NCBI GenBank assembly: GCA_040755055.1
Contig: JBFMBS010000013.1
Location: 1 to 64,000 of the forward strand
Direction: 5' to 3'
Length of the DNA stretch: 64,000 nt
From: DYJK01 sp040755055
GTDB lineage: Bacteria; Bacteroidota; Ignavibacteria; Ignavibacteriales; Melioribacteraceae
Part shown: positions 56,199 through 64,000 of the stretch, one piece after another
Position numbering within the stretch: the first letter of the stretch is position 1
How the letters are laid out: the number at the start of each line of letters is the position of its first letter
Position numbers and translations under genes: made by a program
Notes under the pieces: model-generated
The model's database searches: none
What the model saw: only the letters and a program-made list of their open reading frames with translations
What the model was told of the DNA's origin: nothing

Positions 56199-57416
56199 AT
56201 GAGTCTGAGTCAAATCGCGCGATCCATCAAAGCATCACCCACCTTAGCATTAAACGAAAAAGCTGCAATCCTGAGAGAGAAAGGAGACCCGGTAATACAT
56301 CTTGGAGGTGGAGAACCCAAAAGCAGAGCGCCTATGGATGCACTGCTTGCTGCTGTTAATTCACTCAATTCGGGAGAGATCCGTTATGCACCGGCAGATG
56401 GAACACCCGAAATTAAAAAAGCAATTATCCGTTACACGGAAGAATATTATCATCGAAAAGTAAATCCGGAAAATGTTATTGCAAGCGGCGGTGCTAAACA
56501 AGCAATTATGGTTGCATTGCAAGCAATATTAAATCCGCAAGAGGAAGTAATTTTCCCGGCACCGTATTGGGTTAGCTATCCCGATATGGCAAAATTATGC
56601 GGTGCTATACCGGTTGCTGCATTACCCGAAGACGGAACATTTTATCCGCGCTTAAAAGATATTGAACAAAGAGTTGGTTCTTATACAAAGGCGGTTATAA
56701 TTAATAGTCCGAATAATCCTACCGGTGCTTATTACTCACAAGAATTTATTGCAGATATTGTTGATTTCTGCGAACGTAAAGGAATCTATTTAATAATGGA
56801 TGACATTTATCATCGATTATTGTTTGATGGTAAGAAACCATACAGCGCATATGATTTCACAAAAAAATCCGTTGAGGAATCAAAACTCCTGATTGTTAAC
56901 GGTGTGTCGAAGCAATATGCTATGACCGGTTTTAGAATCGGCTGGGCAGTTGGAAATAAAAAGTTGATTGAAGCAATGGCAAACATTCAGGGTCATCAAA
57001 CTTCAGGTCCTTCTGTGCTGCTGCAGAAAGCTGCTGTTGGTGCGCTTAATGGAATTCAATCCAGTGTCGAAAGTTTACGCGTTACACTTGAAAACAACCG
57101 CAATGTGTTAGTTGAACAACTACAATCATTCAGTGGTGTTAAAGTTCATATTCCGGATGGAACATTTTATCTCTTTGCAGATTTTTCTGCTTACGAAAAA
57201 GATTCTCAAAAACTTTCCAGTTACCTGATCGATAAAGTGATGGTACTTACCGTACCCGGTAAAGAATTTGGTCTGGATGGTTATTTAAGGATCAGCTACT
57301 GCGGAACGATAAAAGATATTACCGATGGAATAGAAAGAATGAAATGGGCACTCGATCCAAATTCTCCGAACGAACTTTACATTGGTGATCGTAAACTTGT
57401 GAGGGATTGGTCATGA
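56199..57416 (+). CDS. Aspartate-type aminotransferase (class I/II PLP)
   Basis: A 405-residue PLP enzyme of the aspartate aminotransferase family that interconverts amino acids and 2-oxo acids. Substrate/PLP motifs: NSPNNPTG, DDIYHRL and SKQYAMTGFRIGW with PLP Lys238. Its stop overlaps the ATG of the PEP carboxykinase gene (ATGA), so the two are translationally coupled. Context suggests transamination linked to oxaloacetate/aspartate. Confidence 0.94.
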   Translation: MSLSQIARSIKASPTLALNEKAAILREKGDPVIHLGGGEPKSRAPMDALLAAVNSLNSGEIRYAPADGTPEIKKAIIRYTEEYYHRKVNPENVIASGGAKQAIMVALQAILNPQEEVIFPAPYWVSYPDMAKLCGAIPVAALPEDGTFYPRLKDIEQRVGSYTKAVIINSPNNPTGAYYSQEFIADIVDFCERKGIYLIMDDIYHRLLFDGKKPYSAYDFTKKSVEESKLLIVNGVSKQYAMTGFRIGWAVGNKKLIEAMANIQGHQTSGPSVLLQKAAVGALNGIQSSVESLRVTLENNRNVLVEQLQSFSGVKVHIPDGTFYLFADFSAYEKDSQKLSSYLIDKVMVLTVPGKEFGLDGYLRISYCGTIKDITDGIERMKWALDPNSPNELYIGDRKLVRDWS

Positions 57417-59071
57417 GCAAATATTTGGAATTCAATACACCGGCAAGCAAACAAGCATTAGAACTCGCATCGGATTTTAGATTAAAGAATCAAGGTTTAA
57501 CTTATCTCGATCGCGTTTACTGGAATTTGCCGGAAGAAGCACTTTACGAAGAAGCAATCTTTCGTAACGAAGCTAAACTTGTAAGAGGTGGTGCGCTATT
57601 GGTAAACACCGGCAAGCATACAGCACGTGCCGCTGCAGATAAATTTGTAGTACGGGAGGAATCTACCGAAAAAGATATTTGGTGGGGAACATACAACCGT
57701 CCGTATGCACATGCTAAATGGTCGCAGCTCATGGGCCGATTGCAAGCGTGGGCACAAGGCGAAGAATTTTTTGTTCAAGATGTTTATGCCGGCGCCGATC
57801 CCGATTACAAAATGCCGGTAAGAATTATTACGGAGAAAGCCTGGCAGTCTCTTTTTGTCCGTAATATGTTTATCACCACCGATAACAAAGATGAACTGAA
57901 AAACTTTGTACCTGAATTTACTGTAATTGCCGTACCGGGTTTTAAAGTTGATCCTATTACTGATGGAACAAGAACAGATACCGGAATAATCCTGAATTTC
58001 GATCAGAAAACTGTAATCATAGCGAACACCCTTTATGCCGGGGAAATTAAGAAATCAATTTTTACTGTTCTTAATTTTTTGCTCACATATAATGATGTTC
58101 TGCCGATGCATTGCTCTGCAAACGTTGGCAATGAAGGTGATGTTGCATTATTCTTTGGTTTGAGCGGAACCGGTAAAACAACTTTATCTGCCGATCCTAA
58201 ACGCAGATTGATAGGTGATGATGAACATGGATGGAGCGGACAAGGTGTTTTCAATTTTGAAGGAGGGTGTTATGCAAAAGTAATCCGACTTTCGCAAGAG
58301 AGCGAGCCGCAGATCTATGAAACTACTCACCGCTTCGGAACGATTTTGGAAAATGTTATTTTCGATCCGGTATCAAGAAAAATTGATCTTGATGATGATA
58401 CGATTACAGAAAACACCCGTTGCTCTTACCCTATTGAATTTATTCCAAATGTTATAGAAGAAGGATATGTCCGTACACATCCAAGAAATATTATTTTCCT
58501 AACATGCGATGCCTCAGGTGTTATGCCGCCTATTGCACGCTTAACGCCGGAACAAGCACAGTATCATTTTATCAGCGGATACACATCTAAAATTGCCGGA
58601 ACTGAAATCGGTTTGGGTATTGAACCGCAGATAACATTTTCTGCATGCTTCGGCGGACCTTTTATGGTGCGTCATCCTTTTGATTATTCCGAAATGCTGA
58701 AGCAAAGGTTGCTGAAACACAAAGCAAATGTTTGGCTTGTAAATACCGGATGGGTTGGCGGAAGATTCGGTGTCGGGAAAAGAATCAGTATCCGTCACAC
58801 ACGTAACTTGTTGAATGCCGCTCTCGAAGGTAAACTTGATAATGTGAAATACAGAAAAGATAAATTGTTTGGATTCGAAGTACCGATAAGCTGCCCGGAT
58901 GTTCCGGAAGATGTTTTGTACCCTGAAAACTCATGGGGTAATAAAGATGAATACTGGAAGAAGTACGATGCACTTGCTGCACGCTTTGTAGAGAATTTCA
59001 AACTCTTCGAAAAAGGATGCACTCAAGAAGTGATTAACGCCGGACCCAAACGGCTTTCACAAATAAAATAA
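57413..59071 (+). CDS. pckA: Phosphoenolpyruvate carboxykinase (ATP-dependent)
   Basis: A 552-residue enzyme that interconverts oxaloacetate and PEP with ATP/ADP. The kinase-1 motif GLSGTGKTTLS is at residues 249-259 (Lys255), followed by LIGDDEHGW; LVNTGWVGGRFGVGKRISIRHTR is the C-terminal PEPCK (ATP) signature. I use the ATG at 57413 rather than the in-frame TTG at 57407, because it overlaps the upstream stop (ATGA). Length is normal. Another copy of the 28-bp palindrome follows its stop codon. It links PEP and oxaloacetate beside the PEPC-like fusion. Confidence 0.96.
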   Translation: MSKYLEFNTPASKQALELASDFRLKNQGLTYLDRVYWNLPEEALYEEAIFRNEAKLVRGGALLVNTGKHTARAAADKFVVREESTEKDIWWGTYNRPYAHAKWSQLMGRLQAWAQGEEFFVQDVYAGADPDYKMPVRIITEKAWQSLFVRNMFITTDNKDELKNFVPEFTVIAVPGFKVDPITDGTRTDTGIILNFDQKTVIIANTLYAGEIKKSIFTVLNFLLTYNDVLPMHCSANVGNEGDVALFFGLSGTGKTTLSADPKRRLIGDDEHGWSGQGVFNFEGGCYAKVIRLSQESEPQIYETTHRFGTILENVIFDPVSRKIDLDDDTITENTRCSYPIEFIPNVIEEGYVRTHPRNIIFLTCDASGVMPPIARLTPEQAQYHFISGYTSKIAGTEIGLGIEPQITFSACFGGPFMVRHPFDYSEMLKQRLLKHKANVWLVNTGWVGGRFGVGKRISIRHTRNLLNAALEGKLDNVKYRKDKLFGFEVPISCPDVPEDVLYPENSWGNKDEYWKKYDALAARFVENFKLFEKGCTQEVINAGPKRLSQIK

Positions 59072-59074
59072 TTC

Positions 59075-59102
59075 GTAAAGACGCACCATGGTGCGTCTCT
59101 AC
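59075..59102. repeat. 28-bp palindromic repeat, copy B
   Basis: GTAAAGACGCACC then ATGGTGCGTCTCTAC, 4 bases after the pckA stop codon; its core AGACGCACCATGGTGCGTCT is perfectly self-complementary. It belongs to the same family as the in-frame copy A at 10620-10647. It can form a hairpin and may work as a 3' end structure. Confidence 0.75.
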
Positions 59103-59185
59103 TATTTTTCCTCGCTTTTCATTCTTAATCTCAAATATTATATTGTGCCCAAAATTTCAGGAATTAGAATAATTAGGAGTTGAAC

Positions 59186-60379
59186 TTGCCGATATCAAAG
59201 CATGTGCACAAGATTGGTATATCCCATACAATGAAAGTCGCTCAAGAAGCAAAGGAGCTTCAAGCGAAAGGGGAAGATATAATTGATTTAAGCGTTGGCG
59301 AGCTCGATTATCCAACACCGCAAAATGTAAAAGAAGCAGCGATAAGGGCAATCAATAATAACCAAACGAAGTATACTTTAAATACCGGTACAATAGAACT
59401 GCGCAGAGCAATTTCGGAAAAATTAAAAAGGGAAAATGGAGTAGAATACTCACCGGCTGATATCATTGTTTCAAACGGTGCTAAACAATGTCTGTTCAAT
59501 GCAATAAATTCAATTGTTTATGTTGATGATGAAGTGATTTTTTCCGCACCATACTATGTTTCTTATCCCGAAATGGTTTCACTCGCACACGGTACATCGG
59601 TAATTGTTCCTACAACTGAAGAAACCGGTTTTAAAATTACTGCTGAAATGTTGAAGCAGAAGATTACGCCTCATACCAAGCTTTTAATTCTCTGCAATCC
59701 TTCCAACCCAACCGGTTCTGCTTTTTCAAAAAAGGAATTAGAAGAAATTGCCGATGTAGTAGAGAACGGAAATTTTTATGTCCTTTCCGATGAGATTTAT
59801 GAAAAGATGATTTACGACGACAATAAGTTTGTCTGCTTTGCATCGCTCAGCAAAAGAATAAAAGAGAAAACTGTTATTGTTAATGGGATGTCGAAATCAT
59901 TTGCAATGACCGGCTGGCGGCTCGGTTATGCAGCCGGACCGGAACATATAATAAAAGCGATGGGTAAAATTCAGAGTCACACTACATCCAACGCATCATC
60001 AATTTCGCAAGCTGCCGCTGTTGAAGCACTCAACGGCCCACAAAACTTTATCGAAGAGATGAGAAAAGATTTTGAAGAACGTAGAAATTCATTTTATAAA
60101 GAACTCACCTCAATAAAAGGGATTACTTGTTATAAACCGGAAGGAGCTTTTTATTTATTCCCGAATGTGAAATCGTATTTTAATAAAACGTCTCATTCAA
60201 TAAAGGTTACAAATTCATTCGACCTGGCAATGTATTTATTGTATGACGCTAAAGTTGCAGTTGTGCCGGGTAACGGTTTCGGTTCCGAAGGTTATATCCG
60301 TTTGTCTTATTCGACTACAAAAGAAAAATTAAATGAAGCTGTTGATAGAATAAAAAAATCCCTCTCCAAATTGTCTTGA
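59186..60379 (+). CDS. Aspartate aminotransferase (class I PLP)
   Basis: A 397-residue PLP aminotransferase. NPSNPTGSAFSK, SDEIYEKMIYDD and MSKSFAMTGWRLGYAAGP (PLP Lys237) give a typical AAT profile. I use the TTG at 59186, which has AGGAG six bases upstream; the TTG at 59180 would touch that sequence. It ends 4 bases from the convergent aroE. A second enzyme of this type in the same region argues for a role at the aspartate/oxaloacetate or prephenate/aromatic node. Confidence 0.94.
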   Translation: MPISKHVHKIGISHTMKVAQEAKELQAKGEDIIDLSVGELDYPTPQNVKEAAIRAINNNQTKYTLNTGTIELRRAISEKLKRENGVEYSPADIIVSNGAKQCLFNAINSIVYVDDEVIFSAPYYVSYPEMVSLAHGTSVIVPTTEETGFKITAEMLKQKITPHTKLLILCNPSNPTGSAFSKKELEEIADVVENGNFYVLSDEIYEKMIYDDNKFVCFASLSKRIKEKTVIVNGMSKSFAMTGWRLGYAAGPEHIIKAMGKIQSHTTSNASSISQAAAVEALNGPQNFIEEMRKDFEERRNSFYKELTSIKGITCYKPEGAFYLFPNVKSYFNKTSHSIKVTNSFDLAMYLLYDAKVAVVPGNGFGSEGYIRLSYSTTKEKLNEAVDRIKKSLSKLS

Positions 60380-60382
60380 AGG

Positions 60383-61261
60383 TTATAAAGCAAGATAAGA
60401 CTGCAAAGCTTTGTAAACTTTTTCAACGTGCATCTTTTCACCGGTCCAAAGCTCGTAAGATTTTGCTCCTTGTTCAACGAACATTGTTAATCCGGTAATG
60501 ATTTTTGCCCCTTGCGATTCTGCAATCTTAAGTAATTTTGTTTTAACCGGGTTGTAGATTACATCAAAAACAATTTGATCTTTGTTGAATGATTCCGGGA
60601 TTGAAGTAGCGGAATCGTCAACATCCGGGTACATTCCCATTGAAGTAGTATTAACAATCATTTTTGAACTCTTGAAAATCTCAACTAAATCCGGCGGTAT
60701 AAGGGGGTGAGCTTTAAAATTGCTGAAAAGCATTTTTACAGAAAAATATTCTTTTAGTGATTCTCCTATCTGTTCGGTACGGTTTACAATATGTATCTGT
60801 TCAACCTTAAAATACCTGATCAGTGCATAAATAACACTGCGCGCGGCACCCCCGGCGCCGATCACCGTTACCGTCGATCCCTGGAGTTCGTCTTTGAACG
60901 GATTCAGTGTTTCAATCACTCCCATAACGTCGGAGTTGTATCCGTGTAGAATTCCATCTTCATTCACTACGGTATTAACTGCACCAATAATATTCGCCTC
61001 TTCGGATACATCTTTAAGCATAGGCAGAATTTTTTCTTTTAACGGAAGAGTAACATTGAACCCCTTTATACCAAGGGCTACCATCCCTTTTAGAGCATCT
61101 TTAAGCGAACTTGACGGAACATCAAAAGGCAAATAGATAAAATTCAGTCCGGATAATTCGAAGGAAATATTATGCATTAAGGGAGAATAGGAATGTCTAA
61201 TCGGGTGGCCGATTATACCTACAATTTTAGTATTAAAGTTAAATTTATTTTGTGACTGCAT
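60383..61261 (-). CDS. aroE: Shikimate dehydrogenase
   Basis: A 292-residue NADP-dependent enzyme that reduces 3-dehydroshikimate in aromatic amino acid synthesis. HPIRHSYSPLMHN (residues 17-29), FNVTLPLKEK with the catalytic Lys, and the nucleotide-binding motif GAGGAARSV are intact. It lies 8 bases downstream of the TPR gene on the minus strand, so the two may share a transcript. Confidence 0.95.
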   Translation of the reverse strand: MQSQNKFNFNTKIVGIIGHPIRHSYSPLMHNISFELSGLNFIYLPFDVPSSSLKDALKGMVALGIKGFNVTLPLKEKILPMLKDVSEEANIIGAVNTVVNEDGILHGYNSDVMGVIETLNPFKDELQGSTVTVIGAGGAARSVIYALIRYFKVEQIHIVNRTEQIGESLKEYFSVKMLFSNFKAHPLIPPDLVEIFKSSKMIVNTTSMGMYPDVDDSATSIPESFNKDQIVFDVIYNPVKTKLLKIAESQGAKIITGLTMFVEQGAKSYELWTGEKMHVEKVYKALQSYLAL

Positions 61262-61269
61262 TTTCTCGA

Positions 61270-62694
61270 TTAGGATTTATTGTCATCAATTAATTTAGTA
61301 AAAAGTTTTGAAGTTTTAACTTCGGGATAATCTCTTGTGAATTCATTCCTAATATTAGGATCAAGTTCGAATGCGGAACGTAAGCATTCAATTGCTTCGT
61401 TTGTTTGGCTGATTAAGAAATGAATCTTTGCTTTTCCGTAGAAAGAGTTGGCGTGTTTCGGTTTGATTTTAATGCACTCATCGTAAGCATTTAAAGCTTC
61501 GAGCCATCGCCCGGCTTCGAATAATGTTTCGGCAAGTTTAAATCTCGAATGAAAATTGTCGGGATTTATTTCAACAGCTTTCTTAAAACTTTCTATCGAA
61601 TCGTTCATCTGTCCCAATGAATATTCCAGATCGGCTTTGGCAAACCATGCATCTTCAGGATTGCTGGTAAGGGCGATTGCCGAATTAAAATCTTTTAATG
61701 CTAACTGGTATTTGCCTACTATATCATAGCAATAACCTCTTGCAAGAAAAGCTTCGTAATATTCGGCGTCAAGTTTAAGAGCTTCTGTATAGCATTTTAT
61801 TGCTTGCGGAAAAGAATCTAACTCTTCGTATAATTGTCCGAGGTTGAAAAGGACAGTCTCGTCATAAGGATCGAGCTCATATGCTTTCTTATATGAGTCC
61901 ATTGCGTCTTGTGTTTTACCGGTTTTTGCGTAAGCAAATCCGCAGTTAAACCACGAACTTGAAAAATCGTCTTTGAGTGCTATGGATAATTCAAATGCGT
62001 TGATAGCTTTTTCGTATTGCTCTTGTCTAAGGTGGACGATTCCTTTGTTGTACCATCCGGTAAAGCTATCCGGTTCAATTTCTAAGTACATATCATAGGA
62101 ATTGGATGCTGAGTTAAGCTGATCGATACTTTCGTAGCAGTAACCAAGTTCGTACCATGCTTCGGCGTAATTCTTATCCATCTGGACGGTTTTGGTGAAA
62201 TACTCGATTGCTACATTGAATTTTTCTTTTTTCTCGTAAAGCACACCAAGGTTAAAAATTATCTCTTCATTGTTAGGTTCTATGAGTAGGGCTTTTTTAA
62301 GTGAGCCAACAGCATCATCAAACATACCAAGGTTATCTTCGGCAATGGAAATGTTTATGTAAGTTTCTACATCATTCGGATTTAGTGATAATGATTTCTG
62401 GAAGCATTTATATGCTTCATCAAACAAGAAAGAGTTGTTTAGAAAAATTCCTTTATACTGCCATGCTTCGGAATTGTAAGGTGCAACTGCAAGTACGGCA
62501 TCTATGATGTAGAGTCCATCTTCAACTAGATCGTATTCTAAACAAAGTTGGATTGAATCTTCTATGAAATCCAGGAAAGCAAGAACTTGTCCGTTCTGTA
62601 TATATTCTTTACAAGTTTTAATTTTTTCTTTGGCTTCATTCTCATCATAATATGTATCGTAATCGTCACCTAAATAGTCTTCGGGAAAACTCAT
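61270..62694 (-). CDS. Tetratricopeptide-repeat protein
   Basis: A 474-residue cytoplasmic protein made of about a dozen TPR units (pattern AWYELGYCYESIDQLNSAS) from residue about 30 to 450. There is no signal peptide or membrane segment. TPR proteins are adaptors; no partner is indicated. The start ATG at 62694 is followed by an acidic N-terminus (MSFPEDYLGDDYD). Confidence 0.88.
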   Translation of the reverse strand: MSFPEDYLGDDYDTYYDENEAKEKIKTCKEYIQNGQVLAFLDFIEDSIQLCLEYDLVEDGLYIIDAVLAVAPYNSEAWQYKGIFLNNSFLFDEAYKCFQKSLSLNPNDVETYINISIAEDNLGMFDDAVGSLKKALLIEPNNEEIIFNLGVLYEKKEKFNVAIEYFTKTVQMDKNYAEAWYELGYCYESIDQLNSASNSYDMYLEIEPDSFTGWYNKGIVHLRQEQYEKAINAFELSIALKDDFSSSWFNCGFAYAKTGKTQDAMDSYKKAYELDPYDETVLFNLGQLYEELDSFPQAIKCYTEALKLDAEYYEAFLARGYCYDIVGKYQLALKDFNSAIALTSNPEDAWFAKADLEYSLGQMNDSIESFKKAVEINPDNFHSRFKLAETLFEAGRWLEALNAYDECIKIKPKHANSFYGKAKIHFLISQTNEAIECLRSAFELDPNIRNEFTRDYPEVKTSKLFTKLIDDNKS

Positions 62695-62803
62695 CTATAC
62701 TCCGTATTAATTCTGTGGAAAATGTATTACTAAGGGAAGTTAAAATCAAGTTGATTTTAATATTAGAATTTTTGGTCTGGATAAAAATAATTTCTACTTG
62801 ACT

Positions 62804-64000
62804 TTAGCAAAGAATTTTTTCTATCTCATTCGAAGGAATATCTTTTATTCCTTTTGAAATGTGGAAAGAATAAACGTCTAGACCGGTGTTAAATTTTCTA
62901 TTAAAGGATTCTTTTATATGTTCAACGTAGCGGTTGGAAGAATCTCTGCTTACTAAATGAAAAGTGCCTCTCTTTGGAGTACAGCTAATCATTTTAGAGC
63001 CGAAAACGCCGGGGTAGTTTGCAGATTTTTCTACTATGAAATCACAAGTGTTACAGCTCAATTCGTAATCCTGGGCTAAACTCCAATGCGATTCTGTAAT
63101 ATATTTACCGAAATCGGAGAGATGATTTTTTTTAAGTACTTTTATTGCGCTTTCGGAGCGAGTACGTTCTTTTACGTTATATAAAACCCTATTAAATATT
63201 TTGCGCGGCAGCATGTGATAATGTTTTAGAAGAAATTCCAATTCTACATCTCTCAAATTTTTTATTCCCCAGATATAAAGTCTTAATCCTTTAACTCCAA
63301 CATCACATTCCTCAATCCTTTCGTTACATGTATTTTGCGGATTGATGATCTTTTCGCCGGTATCGAAAATGATTAGTTCGAAATTATCCGACTTTGGTAA
63401 AATCGTTTTATATTCCATTGTTCTCAGGTCAATAAAAAAAAGACGGTTCTCTTTTTCAAATCTTGTTGTGTACAAATGTGCAAAGTTGGAAATCTTGCCT
63501 ATAACAGAAAGATCATTTTTTCTTATTAAGTTCATTAGACTGCCGCATTCAATCGCAATGTTGAATGCTTTCTTTAAAGCATAGGCAAGACCTACTTGGT
63601 GGGAAGAAGTTTTTCCGAGCCCTAAACATTCCGGTATGTCAGATATTATCAATAAATCGCATCCTTTGCTTAAGTATCTTTCCTGGTATAATAATTTTAT
63701 TATTCCTAGAGATAGTTTATCTTGCTGTGAATATTGATCAATATTCTCCAAATGAAAAGTGTTAATTACTTTTGTCTGGGCATCTGCAATATTAATTAAT
63801 GTATCATGCCTTTTTCTTACAACAACGGCGGTGTATTTATTTAATGCCACCGATACCAATACCCCATCATTGTAATGAGTATGATCACCAAGAAGAATTA
63901 AACTTGCCGGTGTAAGTGTTGCGTGGATGCCTTTCGAATCGCCGTATATTTCCGTGAATTTTCTTTTGGCTGCTATTAATTCTTGCGAAACTAAACTGCC
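62804..64000 (-). CDS. Divergent galactokinase-like GHMP protein, 5' end off the window
   Basis: The frame is open to the window edge, so 398 residues are visible and the start is missing. The pattern ILLGDHTHYNDG (63863-63898) corresponds to the galactokinase signature with GEHTDYN, but its Asp is His and the usual RVN before it is replaced. The GHMP phosphate loop, normally GLSSS, reads LGLGKTSSHQ, and the C-terminal GAGFGG-type loop reads SCTPKRG. These changes suggest a degenerate or re-purposed member, perhaps a regulator. It is separated from the TPR gene by 109 bases. Confidence 0.75.
   Translation of the reverse strand, partial: GSLVSQELIAAKRKFTEIYGDSKGIHATLTPASLILLGDHTHYNDGVLVSVALNKYTAVVVRKRHDTLINIADAQTKVINTFHLENIDQYSQQDKLSLGIIKLLYQERYLSKGCDLLIISDIPECLGLGKTSSHQVGLAYALKKAFNIAIECGSLMNLIRKNDLSVIGKISNFAHLYTTRFEKENRLFFIDLRTMEYKTILPKSDNFELIIFDTGEKIINPQNTCNERIEECDVGVKGLRLYIWGIKNLRDVELEFLLKHYHMLPRKIFNRVLYNVKERTRSESAIKVLKKNHLSDFGKYITESHWSLAQDYELSCNTCDFIVEKSANYPGVFGSKMISCTPKRGTFHLVSRDSSNRYVEHIKESFNRKFNTGLDVYSFHISKGIKDIPSNEIEKILC

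Noticed and set aside
61270..62694. Linking the TPR protein to the envelope acylation system
   Set aside because: It has no signal peptide and lies far from that cluster, so no connection is supported.
1..64000. CRISPR arrays, tRNA or rRNA genes
   Set aside because: No regularly spaced repeats and no cloverleaf-like or rRNA-like stretch was seen by eye; a dedicated scan would be decisive.

Overview
The window most likely comes from a free-living bacterium of the Ignavibacteria / Bacteroidota-Chlorobi group. Four secreted proteins end in a type IX secretion (Por) C-terminal sorting domain with the NYPNPFNP motif typical of that lineage. GC content is low to moderate, many starts lack a strong Shine-Dalgarno sequence, lipoproteins are abundant, and cytochrome bd, an anaerobic sulfatase maturase and ATP-dependent PEP carboxykinase suggest a facultative or microaerobic carbohydrate degrader. 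The assignment is inferred from gene content; no rRNA or tRNA gene is present in the window.

Layout. 0.2-10.3 kb: a membrane coiled-coil protein, then a polysaccharide-degradation block on the minus strand: a GH38 alpha-mannosidase, a GxxExxY (PDDEXK-like) protein, a sodium:solute symporter with three small membrane proteins, a sulfatase and its radical-SAM maturase. 10.5-20 kb: secreted or surface proteins with T9SS sorting domains (a deacetylase-like protein broken by a stop codon, an esterase with a PKD domain, a beta-propeller protein, and a frameshifted FnIII-like protein), plus DUF2461, HAD and lipoprotein genes. 19.9-29.5 kb: an M23 peptidase, a TPR/outer-membrane-barrel protein and a Dlt-like cluster (MBOAT acyltransferase, carrier protein, acyl-AMP ligase, two SGNH proteins) that probably acylates an envelope glycan. 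29.6-33.5 kb: coiled-coil, DUF454, rfbA and hypothetical genes. 33.6-36.4 kb: Rrf2 regulator-cydA-cydB. 36.6-50.1 kb: lipoproteins, sucC, YceI, an ABC exporter with a LolA-like protein, an MFS/amino-sugar kinase pair, YbaK and an SPFH protein. 50.4-61.3 kb: the most striking locus, a 1,857-residue protein in which I see a degenerate aminotransferase half, an intact PLP aminotransferase and a C-terminal phosphoenolpyruvate-carboxylase-like domain, followed by two aspartate-type aminotransferases around PEP carboxykinase, then aroE. 61.3-64 kb: a TPR protein and a divergent galactokinase-like GHMP protein cut by the window edge.

How the parts fit: the left part harvests sulfated and mannosylated glycans; the central part builds and decorates the envelope; the right part handles the PEP-oxaloacetate-aspartate node. 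Several families of short palindromic repeats are scattered through the window, and two families lie in frame inside T9SS sorting domains. One of these elements sits at the same site of two genes in opposite orientations.
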